Notes under the pieces: model-generated
Seen by the model: only the letters and a program-made list of their open reading frames with translations
Told to the model about the DNA's origin: nothing
Databases searched by the model: none
Part shown: in pieces, positions 33,701 through 44,061 of the stretch
How positions within the stretch are numbered: the stretch's first letter is position 1
How the letters are laid out: every line of letters begins with the position of its first letter
Position numbers and translations under genes: made by a program
Source: Hymenopus coronatus
Lineage: Eukaryota > Arthropoda > Insecta > Mantodea > Hymenopodidae
Length of the DNA: 64,000 nt
Assembly (NCBI GenBank): GCA_030762935.1
Contig: CM060886.1
Location: forward strand, 37,500,509-37,564,508
Direction: 5' to 3'

Positions 33701-34505
33701 TTTACTTTCTCTATACGTACTATGTACATAGAGTATAGAGAAGGTATTGCACTCCACCAAAAAATTCGATACCAAATATAAATTTTAGGGTCCCCTGTAT
33801 CCAAAACAAGTATATTCAGAAAAAGGTCCGTGTGTGTATGTGTGTGTGTGTCCGTGTGTCTGTGAACACGATAACTCAAAAACGAAAAGTCTGTAAAATA
33901 CTAACTTTGATATTTAAGTTTAGTATCTTCCAGGGATGTGACACGAAGATTTTGAGAAGAATCCCCCCATCCCAAACTACCGTTTACAAGGAAATTTTCT
34001 CGAAAATTTTGATTTTCAAAAAAATGGCTCTAAGGATTTTGATGAAAATATCGTATATTAAAGATATTTACCTGAAAAATAAAATGTATATTTCGAATTT
34101 CCTGGGAATAGCCTCTGATGACTACTTTATTCTGAGTCAATTTTACGGAATTTTGCATAACTGCTAAACCGTAAGAGATGGACAAAAACTTACCACACAA
34201 CAAATGCAGAGCACTTTAAAACACACATTTTATGTTATATAATTTTTTTTCGTAGAGTTGATTGTTTTTGAGATATTCCTTGTTTTTGGTTTCAGCTATA
34301 AAAAACAGAGCTTTCTCATACAGGACTTTGTGAACTCGTATCCATACAAAGGAACTTCAGTCACATAGCAACCAGCTTTTGACTATCACTTTAACCTATG
34401 GTACCCCATTATTTTGCTTCTACTAACAAGGAAGCAAGTCATAAGACTATTTCTGCTAATTTGTTGCAGTGATGTAGAGAAAGTCATGTGAATAGAACAC
34501 AATAG
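33701..34505 (-). mobile_element. H1b copy inserted into an older H1
   Basis: It starts TTTACTTTCTCTATACGTAC with the palindrome and ends GTGAATAGAACACAATAGA. A short GT tract sits at 33829-33850. It is close to consensus and younger than its host. Confidence 0.88.
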
Positions 34506-34689
34506 ATTTTTTTATTAAAATACCAAATCAAAAATAATCACCAATGTATTCCTTGAATTTTCTGTGAATAGACTCTGAGGTTTACTTTATTCTGGACGAC
34601 TTTTGCATAAGTAGGGAACCGTAAGAGCTGCACAAAATCTTATTACGCAAAAAAATGTATATATATATCGTTAAAACACACAGTTTACC

Positions 34690-34818
34690 ACCAAGTGGCT
34701 CAACTGCCCCCTATTTGGCCTGTGCAAATATCCCTTTGGGCGTTAAAGAGTTGCAGAATTTAACGGGACTATATCAAGTTAAACCCCGCCAGTGTTGGAC
34801 TGGCGAGGACAACCTTCG
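34690..34818. other. Foreign insertion in H1, unidentified
   Basis: The segment CCACCAAGTGGCTCAACTGC ... CAGTGTTGGACTGGCGAGGA is absent from every other H1 copy and is GC-richer. H1 homology resumes at TTCGTTTTGTGGAGTT. No target duplication or related copy was seen. Confidence 0.5.
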
Positions 34819-35154
34819 TTTTGTGGAGTTAAGCAGTTTGAATTATTACTTGCTATTGTTGTTGAAGTATCCACTTTTCTTGAATGTGAAGCTATTATGC
34901 ACTCCTTTCATCCAGGTCATGCGAAGAGAAGAGGATTTTCATTGCATCACAAAGCGATCAGCTTTAAAATCTTTCACTATCGTTTTAGCCTATTGTTTTT
35001 CCTTATTTCCATCCTACTTACAAGAACCAAGTAATAAATCAATTTTTGCTAATGCTTGTCTTCATTGTCGTGAAGCATTGAGAAGGATAAGCTTTTGCAA
35101 AAGTAGTTTATTGCAGAATATACAGAGAAGGTAATGGAATACATAAGTTTTGTT

Positions 35155-36024
35155 TACTTTCTCTATACGTACTATTTACGTAGTGTATAGAGAAGGTATT
35201 GCACTCCACCCAAAAAACTGATACCGAGATTTCACTGGAAATATATCTTTTAGGGTCCCCTGAATCCAAAAAAAAAAAGTATTTTCAGGAAAGATCCGTG
35301 TATGTGTGTGTGTGTGTGTGTATGTCTGTGAACACGATAACTCAAAAACAAAAAGTCGGTAAAATACCAAACTTTGTACTTAACTTTAGTATCTTCCAGG
35401 GTTGCGACACGAAGATTTTGGGAAAAATCCCCCCACATTAAACTATCCTTTACATGGAACTTTTTTCGAAAATATTGATCTTTTCAAAATGCCTCTAACA
35501 ATTTTGATTTAAATATCATATTTTAAAGATATTTACATGACAAATAAAATGTATATTTTGTATTCTTTGAGAATAGCCTCTGAAGACTATTTTATTCTGG
35601 ATGGATTTTACGGAATTTTGCATAGCTGCTAAATCGTAAGAGATGGAGAAAAAGTTACCATACAAAAAATGTAGAGCAGGATAAAACACACAATTTATGT
35701 TATATACATTTTTTTCGTGGAGTTGATCGTTTTTTAGATATTCCTTGTTTTTGGTTTCAAATTTAAAAAAAAAAAACTTACTTTTCTCACACAGGAATTT
35801 GTCAACTCCTATCCATACAAACAAAGGAACTTCAATCACATAGCAACCAGTTTTTGACTATCACTTCAACCTATGGTACTCCCTTATTTCGCTTCTACTT
35901 ACAAGGAAGCAAGTAATAAAACTATTTTTTTCTCGATTAGCATAAGGTATATAGAAGCATAAGCTTTTTAACAATAATTTGTTGCAGAGATGTAGAGAAA
36001 GTCATATGAATGGAACACATCACA
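35155..36024 (-). mobile_element. H1b copy, head-to-tail with the preceding one
   Basis: It starts TTTACTTTCTCTATACGTAC just after the previous copy's CATAAGTTTTG and ends ATGAATGGAACACATCACA. The palindrome is TACTATTTACGTAGTG. The GT tract is short (35298-35320). Confidence 0.9.
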
Positions 36025-36446
36025 TTTTTATATGTATGACTCTATATAGTGTAAATATTTTTGTAATATATGAGTTTATATCTGTTTTGTTTAGATGCAT
36101 AATGCCTACATTCATTGCCGCTACAGAATGGTAGAGGTTTCCTTTCACGTATTGTCATTTGGTGGAAATGAAAATGAATAGCTGTTCTAGAGCGTGAATA
36201 TTCACTTTTGGTGGATGTAGGGGCTGTATGCAATGTTATAACGTGATATCGACGAGTAGCACGAACCGTGACCACATTATTCGCCTGATAAATTTGGTAA
36301 TGAAGATAATGGAGATGGCCGCTTTGTCTCTACGTGCCACAAAACAAACTGTTGAGCTTAGCGATTGCATCAATCTTTGCGGAAATAATTGCTGTCATGC
36401 TGAGCTTTAAAAACACAGAGCTAAACAAATAATCATAAATACTGTA
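36025..36446. other. No feature seen
   Basis: This is unassigned sequence. Opposing open frames of about 60-77 residues have no recognisable motif. Confidence 0.5.
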
Positions 36447-36830
36447 CACTCAAAGACATTAAAAATACACCTGAAAATACTTATCGTTTTCGCTGACTCC
36501 GCCCGTGTCTTTCACCTGCTTGCTGTGCTCTTTATAGCGCATTAGGCAGGCCACGTTATCGAAGAGAAGCGGATAGACATGAAACGTAACTTGCATCAAA
36601 TGAGGTTCCGAGTTGCGAACTTATCTGGTTGGACAATACTCTACTCCTCTCACGGATGATACCAAATTAGGTCTATCTTTTCTCTGCGCTGCATATTGAA
36701 GTTCTAAGGCCAAGGTAATACGCGCACGTGGTCGACTAAATTAACACACTGCTATACAAATCTATTCTGAGGGAGCGTCGAACGAGGTTGAAAGATGAAG
36801 AAGTGGATTGACTAATTGGTTTTGCCTTTT
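36447..36830 (+). repeat. Repeat J, plus-strand copy
   Basis: It starts GTACACTCAAAGACATTAAA and shares ordered blocks with the complement of 16448-16782, ending near GGTTGAAAGATGAAGAAGTG. It is about 50 bp longer than that copy because of the GC-rich CCGCCCGTGTCTTTCACC segment. Confidence 0.78.
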
Positions 36831-36871
36831 CGTACTCGCATGGTTTGTTGTAGCAGAATGGTGCCAATTTT

Positions 36872-36975
36872 GGTTAGACCACTCGCCTCTCACCTAGACA
36901 GCCCGGGTTCAATTCCAGGCGACCGCATGTGAGATTTGTGGTGGACAAAGCGGTGCGGGTTTTCTCCGGAGATAT
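36872..36975 (+). mobile_element. SINE-H, 3'-truncated
   Basis: It has a tRNA-like head GGTTAGACCACTCGCCTCTC with B-box GCCCGGGTTCAATTCCAGG, then the signature GTGCGGGTTTTCTCCGG. A short AT run and SINE-C follow at once. Confidence 0.8.
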
Positions 36976-36985
36976 ATATATATAA

Positions 36986-37185
36986 AATTGCCGATCCCGG
37001 TGGCCGCGCTCGCTTTGGCGCTTCGTGATGCACAGGATCGTGGGTTCGAGTCCCGCCTTGGGCATGGGTGTTTCTGTGTTTGTAAATGTTTAGCAAAATC
37101 ACAGAACGAAGCGTATTTTTACTGTCTTTGGGTGTAAAGGCAGAAACTTTGGGCTGTGCCATAAAGAAAAAAGGGTTGCAATGTT
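36986..37185 (+). mobile_element. SINE-C, tRNA-derived SINE
   Basis: The head reads CCCGGTGGCCGCGCTCGCTT and B-box ATCGTGGGTTCGAGTCCCGC, shared with the minus-strand copy at 51350. The tail (ACAGAACGAAGCGTATTTTT ... AAAGAAAAAAGGG) differs from that copy, so these are two subfamilies with a common head. Confidence 0.8.
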
Positions 37186-37365
37186 AAGGTTTGTTCCACG
37201 CAGGTTTTCTCCGAAATATCTTGCTAGTCACGTCCAGTGGCTACTCTGGTAAAATAGGCTGGTATGTGGCACAAAGTATTTCTTTATTTACATGGATATT
37301 TATGTTAATGAATTCCAAAAGGATTATTAACTTCACGTTTTCATAACCATATAAATCAAATATAT

Positions 37366-37368
<3 letters not shown>

Positions 37369-37426
<58 letters not shown>
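37369..37426. repeat. (GT)n microsatellite
   Basis: A pure GT run of 58 bp ends exactly where the SINE-A head begins (CGTCCTCCGTGGTCTAG). Confidence 0.98.
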
Positions 37427-37427
<1 letters not shown>

Positions 37428-37586
37428 GTCCTCCGTGGTCTAGAGGTAGCATGCTAGATTCTGGTTGCCAAGGATGGGTGATGGATTTTTTCGGGCGTAA
37501 AAATCCTTAGTATGGTTTCCTTCGAAAGAGAAGTGAAGCCGTTGGTCCCGTGTCGTACATTTACGGCACATAAAAGAACCCCAACG
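37428..37586 (+). mobile_element. SINE-A, 3'-truncated
   Basis: The head TCCTCCGTGGTCTAGAGGTA keeps the A-box, but the B-box region is decayed (GGTTGCCAAGGATGG). The body runs to GGCACATAAAAGAACCCC and then loses similarity. Confidence 0.8.
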
Positions 37587-37820
37587 TGCGTCTCGGATGA
37601 CGAAAGCATTATGGCAGAGCGGTCATATCGCTTTTATTGCCTAACCTTGCACTACATATATCGCCAAAAGGTGTACTTTCAGGGGAAAGTGAAAGGGGAT
37701 TGTGCGCCGAAGAATGCGTTAGCGGTGCAAAGTGACTTATATCTGCTTTCAAGTATAGTCGCATGATATTTTCACATTATTTGTTTCCAAAGTACTTTGG
37801 AAGCATGTTTATTCTATTAA

Positions 37821-38397
37821 GGGGACAAGGCAGTCTGCAAATGTGGAAATTATACCTTATGTGAGTTAAATTACCACTGCTGAAGTGGTCTACCGTTTTT
37901 CCTGAAATTTTTATGAATTATTCTACAAATTATAAAAAGTATTTCAAATTGTTTGCAATAATAACTTATGTGGTTGAGTCTGTAAAAAGTATATCAATCA
38001 GCAGAAAAATACTAAAGTTTGCTCTTAAACATGTGAATTTATGTACCCTTTTCTCTGATATCACTTGCAATATAAAATCACACATTTGTATCTTTGTTTT
38101 TAGTATAATCAGCTACCTTCTCAGCCTCAATTATCTAAATATGGAACATTTATTAGTAATATCACTAATATATATTATAAAATTATAACTGTGGTTCAGA
38201 AAGTTCAACTATGTGTTGTGTACACTTAATGAAAATGTCAGCTCTGTATCACTTATACTTTCTGAGTAAAAGGTACATAGGTATTCAAAGATTTTGTTTT
38301 GAGGAAACTGAATTTAAAGATACAAATTTCTTCAAAGGACCATTGCACAACAGCTTTTAAAGAATGCAGGCTAGCATTTAAATGCCTTAAAGTCCTC
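37821..38397. mobile_element. MITE-like element flanked by TTAA
   Basis: The 577-bp AT-rich element begins GGGGACAAGGCAGTC and ends TGCCTTAAAGTCCTC, with TTAA at both edges (37817-37820 and 38398-38401). The terminal match is imperfect because of a short gap. The 91-residue open frame inside has no recognisable motif. Confidence 0.5.
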
Positions 38398-38481
38398 TTA
38401 ACTCCCCAAAATTATACATTTTCTGGAACTGAAAATAATAGAGCTTTTATTAGTGTCTAAAACAAAAACAAAAAAAAAAAA

Positions 38482-39006
38482 CCCTGATGTGTTAAACTCA
38501 CATGACTTTCTCTAGCTGTTCTACAAAACTTCTTACACAAGATTATTCTTCTTTCCGCATCTTGCTAATCGAGGTACTCATTAGCACAATGTTCTTATTA
38601 CTTAGTTCATTACAAGTAGGAAAAAAATAAGGGAATACACTAGATTAAAGCCATAGTCAAATGTTTTGAAAGCTGTCGTTATGCGATTGTCATTACAAAT
38701 CCCCTTCTTTTCTTGGCCAGAAGCAGAACAAAGAAAACCGCACACTTCCGTCTGAGAAAACTATAAGTACTTCACAACTGAAACTAATAACAAAGAATAC
38801 CTCGAAAACTGCAAGCTCCACGAAAAATGTATATGACATAACTTGTGTCTTTTCACAAGACCTACATTTTTACTTTCTCCATACGCACTATTTATATAGT
38901 GTATAGAGAAAGTATTGCACTCCACCAAAAATTCGATACCGAGATTTCACCGGAAATATATGTTTTAGGGTCCCCAATATCCAAAAAAAGAATTTTCACA
39001 AAAAGG

Positions 39007-39056
<50 letters not shown>

Positions 39057-40283
39057 TGTGAACACGATAACTCAAAAACGAAACGTCGGTAAAATACCAA
39101 ACTTGGTATTTAAGTTTAGTATCTTCCAGGGATGCGACACGAAGATTATGAGAAAAATCCCCCCACCTCCAACTACCCTTTACATGGAACTTTTTTCGAA
39201 AAGTTTGATTTTCTCAAAAATGGCTCTAACGATTTTGATTAAAATTTCGCATGTTAAAGATATTTACCTGAAAAATAAAATGTATATCTTGAATTTTCTG
39301 GGAATAGCCTCTGAAGAGTAGTTTATTCTGGATGAATGTTACTAAATTTTGAATAACTGCTAAACCGTAAGAGATGGACAAAAACTTACTACACAAAAAA
39401 TGTAGAGCACGTTAAAACACACAATTTATGTTAAATACATTTTTTTCGTGGAGTTCGTCGTTTTTGTGACATTCCTTATTTTGGGTTTCTGCTATGAAAA
39501 ACGTATACTTTTCTCATACAGGAACTTGTCAAGTCCTATCCATATAGACAAAGGAACTTCAATGACATAGCAACCAGCTTTTGACTATCACTTTAACCTA
39601 CAGTTGTCCCTTATTTCGCTCCTACTTACAAGGAGGCGAGTAATTAGACTATTTCTGCTATTTTTTTCTGATTAGCAGAAGGTAAATAAAAGTATAAGCT
39701 TTTTAAGAATAATTTGTTGCAGGGATATGGAGAAAGTCATGCGAATGGTCCACATCAGATTTTTTGTATAGGAAGTTATTGTCTATCTCTTACGGTTTAC
39801 TAGTTATGCCAAATTAAGCAAAATTCATCCAGAATAAACAGGTCTTTAGAAACTATTCCCAGAAAATTCAACATATACATATTATTTGTCAGCTAAATAT
39901 CTTTAATATACGGTATTTTAATCAAAATCGTTAGAGCCATTTTTAAGAAAATCAAAATTTTCGGAAAAAGTTCCATGTAAAGGGTAGTTTGGGGTGGGGG
40001 GATTTTTCTCAAAATCTTCGTGTCGCATCCCTGGAAGATACTAAACTTAAATACCAAGTTTGGTGCTTTACCGAATTTTCGTTTTTAAGTTATCGTGTTC
40101 ACAGGCACACGGACACACTGACTCACACACACGGACCTTTTTGTGAAAATGGTTTCTTTTTTGGATACAGGGAACCCTAAAACATATATTTCCGGTGAAA
40201 TCTCGGTATCGAATTTTTGGGTGGAATACAATACTTCTCTATCCCTGAGTACATTGTACATACAGGGCTAGAGAAAGTAAAAA
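38482..40283 (+). mobile_element. H1a copy split by a younger H1b
   Basis: The left part (38482-38870) starts CCTGATGTGTTAAACTCACA and runs to CACAAGACCTACATTTT. The right part resumes at about 39766 with TGTATAGGAAGTTATTGTCT, matching what follows in the intact H1a copies (for example at 867-890). It ends with the palindrome remnant and GGGCTAGAGAAAGTAAAAAC. Confidence 0.92.
38871..39765 (-). mobile_element. H1b copy inserted into H1a, ends well defined
   Basis: It starts TACTTTCTCCATACGCACTA and ends CGAATGGTCCACATCAGATT. It is near consensus, with a (GT)n tract at 39008-39056 and the longest version of the shared antisense frame (158 codons, 38845-39321 read on the plus strand). The insertion lies in a run of T. 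Confidence 0.92.
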
Positions 40284-41113
40284 CTGATTTTTTACCCCTT
40301 GTACTTTGTTCCCTTAAGCGGAATGGAGTGAATTAAGTTTCAGGGCGCCTTTTCAAAAGTATATATCGCTGGGTGTATTTACATGCCCATCAGAGAGTTA
40401 CGTAACTGCATAATCTTCAGCAAAATGTGCGTTACTGCCAAGACCTCAGTAAAAGTATGGTTTAGGGGAAAAACACCAACACAAGTAGCAAACCTATCCT
40501 GGACAAAGACAAACTCGTGTTAGTCCATGAAGTACTCTTTCTCCTGAGGTTGGATGGATCAGGAATACGGAACATGGTCACTTCAGGGAGTTCATCCACG
40601 AAAAGTGGAACTCTGCCCACTGTAGCTTTGCAAAACTGCTTCTCATATCCTCTTCGACTGTCCATGCCTGGCAAGAGATTTCTTATTTCTGTAACCAAAG
40701 AATATCTAGGAAAGAAGTCAACATTGGAACCAAATTACCACAGCTTGTTCAGGAAGTAGCATTTCTAATGTGGTTGTACAATAAACCTTTTAAGCCGATC
40801 CGAGGGAGGTCAATGAACTCTAACAAACCCTCCTTTTCTAATCTAATCAAATGGTCCGCTTTTGCCTATATCATACATAAAAAAATAAATAAATAATAAT
40901 TGAATTAACGTTAATTCCGGATTATAATATTCTGTCCAGCATGCGTATTGCGTGTAACAGACTATCAAACTTTAGCACATGGCGTGACATTAGTCTGTTT
41001 AAGTGTTGTGATACAGTATATGAATCTCAATGTTTGATTTGTGTACATTTGTGTGGATATTTTCATATTAATGATTTAAATTGTATCCTATTGTTAAATT
41101 CAGAATTCCGCAA
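40284..41113. other. No feature assigned
   Basis: Overlapping open frames at 40462-40698 (minus) and 40517-40759 (plus) are protein-like in composition, and the minus one reads FVDELPEVTMFRIPDPSNL. I cannot assign either. They could be a relic of a retroelement or a host exon. Confidence 0.35.
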
Positions 41114-41260
41114 ATGTGTAGTATACCAAATTGTAATGGTAATTGGGCGAACGATTCACACGATGAATGTTCTTTTGTTTTTCTTTACTGAAGATAATCT
41201 GAAATACAAATGGATTAGGGCTGTTCATAGAAAAAGGTTATTTCTGTAGATAACTTCAAG
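41114..41260 (+). pseudogene. Possible THAP-domain first exon, frameshifted
   Basis: It starts MCSIPNCNGNWANDSHDECS and FVFL, giving the C-x4-C start of a THAP zinc finger. After a frameshift near 41180 it reads FTEDNLKYKWIRAVHRK, with the invariant Trp in the usual KW..A place. A perfect splice-donor-like AAG/GTACGT follows at 41260/41261. The second half of the finger (C-x2-H) would lie in the next exon, which I did not find. Frameshifts suggest decay. Confidence 0.35.
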
Positions 41261-41436
41261 GTACGTAACGAATATTTCAACATTTTTGTAACTGTTTAGC
41301 AATTCCTAAATATTAAATAAGTAAACTATTGAAAAGTGCTGCATCATCACCTTACTTAGCCCTTCACTTTCCTTTGAATGTGTTGTAGATTTAGGAAATG
41401 ACCTTTATAGAGGATAATCTTGAAATAAAGTTGAGT

Positions 41437-42199
41437 AACACACGCACGCACACTACATACCTACATACATACCCAACAACCCACCTACCCACCTACCTAC
41501 CCACCCACCTATCCACCTACCGACCCACCTATCCAACTACCTATCCACCTACCGATCCACCTACCCACCTACCTACCCACCCACCTATCCACCCACCGAC
41601 CCACCGACTCAACGACCCACCTACCAACCGACCCACCTACCAACCGACCCACCTACCCACCCACCTACCCAACTACCCAACTACCTACCCACCCACCGAC
41701 CCACCCACCTATCTACCTACCCACCAACCCACCCACCTACCCACAGACCCACCCACCGACCCACCCACCTACCCACCCACCTACTCACCGACCCACCTAC
41801 CCAACTAACTACCCACCCACCTACCCACCTACCCAACTCCCTACCCATCCACCCACCTACCCATCGACCCACCCACCCACCTACCCACCGACCCACCTAC
41901 CCAACTACCTACCCACCCACCTAACTACCTACCCACCCACCTACCTACCCATCCACCTACCTACCTACCTATCTACCCACCTACCTACCCACCCGCCCAT
42001 CCACCCACCTACCCACCCACCTACCTACCTACCTACCTAACTACCCACCTACCTACCCACCCACCCACCTACCCACCCACCCATCCACCCACCTACCCAC
42101 CCAGCCATCCACCCACCTACCCAGCTACCTATCTACCTACCTACCTACCTAACTACCCACCTACCCACCCACCCCCCTACCTAACTACCCACCTACCTG
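41437..42199. repeat. Long CCNA-type tetranucleotide tract
   Basis: About 760 bp is built from CCTA, CCCA, CCGA and CCAA units in varying order, without other sequence. On the minus strand it gives repeated GGG runs separated by TA or T. The 136-residue Pro-Thr-rich frame across it is an artefact. Confidence 0.97.
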
Positions 42200-43017
42200 A
42201 ATAAGTGCAAACATTTGAGGATAGTGTGAAGATCCAGTATATGCTGTTTTTCTAAAGTTACTCATGAGGGAAATATTAGGATGGTATTACATGGCTATTA
42301 TTCCCCATCTCAGACGTTCGGCTCTTTACGTAACATGCCACACAGTTGACCCGCCTTTACCCTTTGACCTGCCCGACTATAGGTGGTAGAATGTGTGTGG
42401 ACTCAGTAGAAGCATAACTCAAATCATATTAGACCCTGAAATGTGTGCTTCATTTATGACAATGTTATTAGTAATGGACAAAATGAGATGCATTTATTGT
42501 TTTTACTATTAAATTATTTCTACTTATTCCCCTACCATCCTATATACATATATATTTATATATAGGATGGAAAATATATATATATATATATCTGATAAAA
42601 GCAAAATAGATGTATCTATAGTTATATAAATACCTTGGATAAATACAGATTAATTATCGTTCACATATTTAGAACAGGGAGAGGACCAAATATTGATCCT
42701 TTAGTAACTGTTTTAAGTTGTTTCAGCTTAGCATCTGTGGCAACGTATGCCTTTGGTGAGTAGATCTACGTTAAGCTGCTCCTGGAAAAGCCGTGTACCC
42801 TGTTCCTTCACTATAGTTCAGCTGGGCCGACGGTTTGCATGCTAACCACACATTCTGGAACATTTTTATGCCGCTCGTTAACATCTTTCTTGCGCCAGCA
42901 GCAGAATTTTCTGGCAGCGCTGAACACGTTTATTTTCAAGTTACCGTGCTTGCAACCAAGTGGCGTAAGAAACGCCAGATAGCGCGCAAGATTTCCTCTT
43001 CACCACGCGATATAAAA
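42200..43017. other. Unassigned, with one short hairpin
   Basis: Apart from the perfect CCATCCTATATA / TATATAGGATGG inverted repeat at 42535-42570 and the TA tract that follows, no feature was seen. Confidence 0.5.
42535..42570. repeat. 36-bp inverted repeat
   Basis: The arms CCATCCTATATA and TATATAGGATGG are perfect complements with a 12-bp AT-only centre. It may be a relic of element ends or a TA tract within a palindrome. Confidence 0.8.
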
Positions 43018-43699
43018 ATCTGATGTGTTCCATTCACACGTCTTTCCATATATCACTGCAACAAACTATTCTATTTACTTCATCTAATGGAGCAAAAATT
43101 GGCGGAAATAATCTTATTACTTCCTTCCTTGTTAGTAGAAGCGAAATAAGGGAATACCATAGGTTAAAGTGATAGTCAAAAGCTGGTTACTCTGCGACTG
43201 AAGTTCCTTTGTTTGGACACGAGTTCACAAAGTCCTGTATGAGAAAAGTATAGCTAAAAAAAAAAAAAACAAGGAATATCTCAAAAACAATCAACTCCAC
43301 GAATAAAATGTATTTAACATAAATTGTGTGTTTTTAGGTGCTCTACATTTGTTGTTTGGTAAGTTTTTGTCCATCTCTTACGGTTTAGCAGTTATTCAAA
43401 ATTCAGTAAAATTCGTCCAGAATAAACTACTCTTCAGAGGCTATTCCCAGAAAATTGAAGATATACATCTTATTTGTCAGGTAAATATCTTTAATATACG
43501 AAATTTTAATCAAAATAGTTAGAGCCATTTTTGAGAAAATCGAAATTTTCGAAAAAAGTTCCATGTAAAGGGTAGTTGGGGTTGGGGGGGATTTTTCTCA
43601 AACTCTTCGTGTCGCATCCCTGGAAGATACTAAACTTAAATACCAAGTTTGGTATTTTACCGACTTTTCGTTTTGGAGTTATCGTGTTCACAGACACAC

Positions 43700-43738
<39 letters not shown>

Positions 43739-43879
43739 CCTTTTTGTGAAAATGCTTTTTTTTGATATTGGGGACCCTAAAACATATATTTCCGTTGAAA
43801 TCTCGGTATGGAATTTTTGGGTGGAGTGCAATACCTTCTCTATACACTATGTACATAGTGCTTATAGAGAAAGTAAAAA
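43018..43879 (+). mobile_element. H1b copy, full length
   Basis: It starts ATCTGATGTGTTCCATTCAC and ends with an intact palindrome and CTTATAGAGAAAGTAAAAA. A (CA)n tract lies at 43702-43736. The 116-codon antisense frame is open. It is close to consensus. Confidence 0.92.
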
Positions 43880-43887
43880 TGGACCGA

Positions 43888-43955
43888 GATGGGGGACGCA
43901 GCGGCCGGGCGGTAATCCAAGGTTCCTTGTGACCTGTTGTGCCATGGAGCTATTA
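43888..43955 (+). mobile_element. SINE-E 3' fragment
   Basis: GGACGCAGCGGCCGGGCGGT and CCAAGGTTCCTTGTGACCTG match the complement of 23415-23480. The fragment ends in an (ATT)n-like tail that runs to about 43993. Confidence 0.8.
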
Positions 43956-44061
43956 TTATTACTATTATTATTATGATTATTATTATTATTACTATTTGGC
44001 TATGTCAACTAATTTTAAACTTAATCTATCTTTTCAACTTTAACCTAATCAAGACTTGTGT

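Larger units (their letters stand above)
33500..35148 (-). mobile_element. Old H1 copy split by a younger H1
   Basis: The left part (33500 to about 33700) runs from the microsatellite to CAAAAATAGCTCTTAAC. The right part resumes at about 34506 with ATTAAAATACCAAATC and continues through CCTTGAATTTTCTGTGAATA to ATGGAATACATAAG at 35148. Consensus reads CTCTAACGATTTTGATTAAA here, so the younger copy entered the T-run. A ~130-bp GC-richer segment (about 34690-34818, CCACCAAGTGGCTCAACTGC) is a further foreign insertion. Confidence 0.8.

Noticed and set aside
34655..35134. 159-residue open frame, the longest in the window
   Set aside because: It spans an old H1 copy and the foreign insertion at 34690-34818; homologous H1 copies are closed in this frame.
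36874..37162. Frames reading GGTRTHDPVHHEAPKRA and SPGIEPGLS
   Set aside because: These are antisense readings of SINE B-boxes, a common source of false proteins in arthropod annotations.
41398..41808. 136-residue Pro-Thr-rich protein
   Set aside because: It is the CCNA tandem tract read in one frame; no start context or domain outside the repeat.
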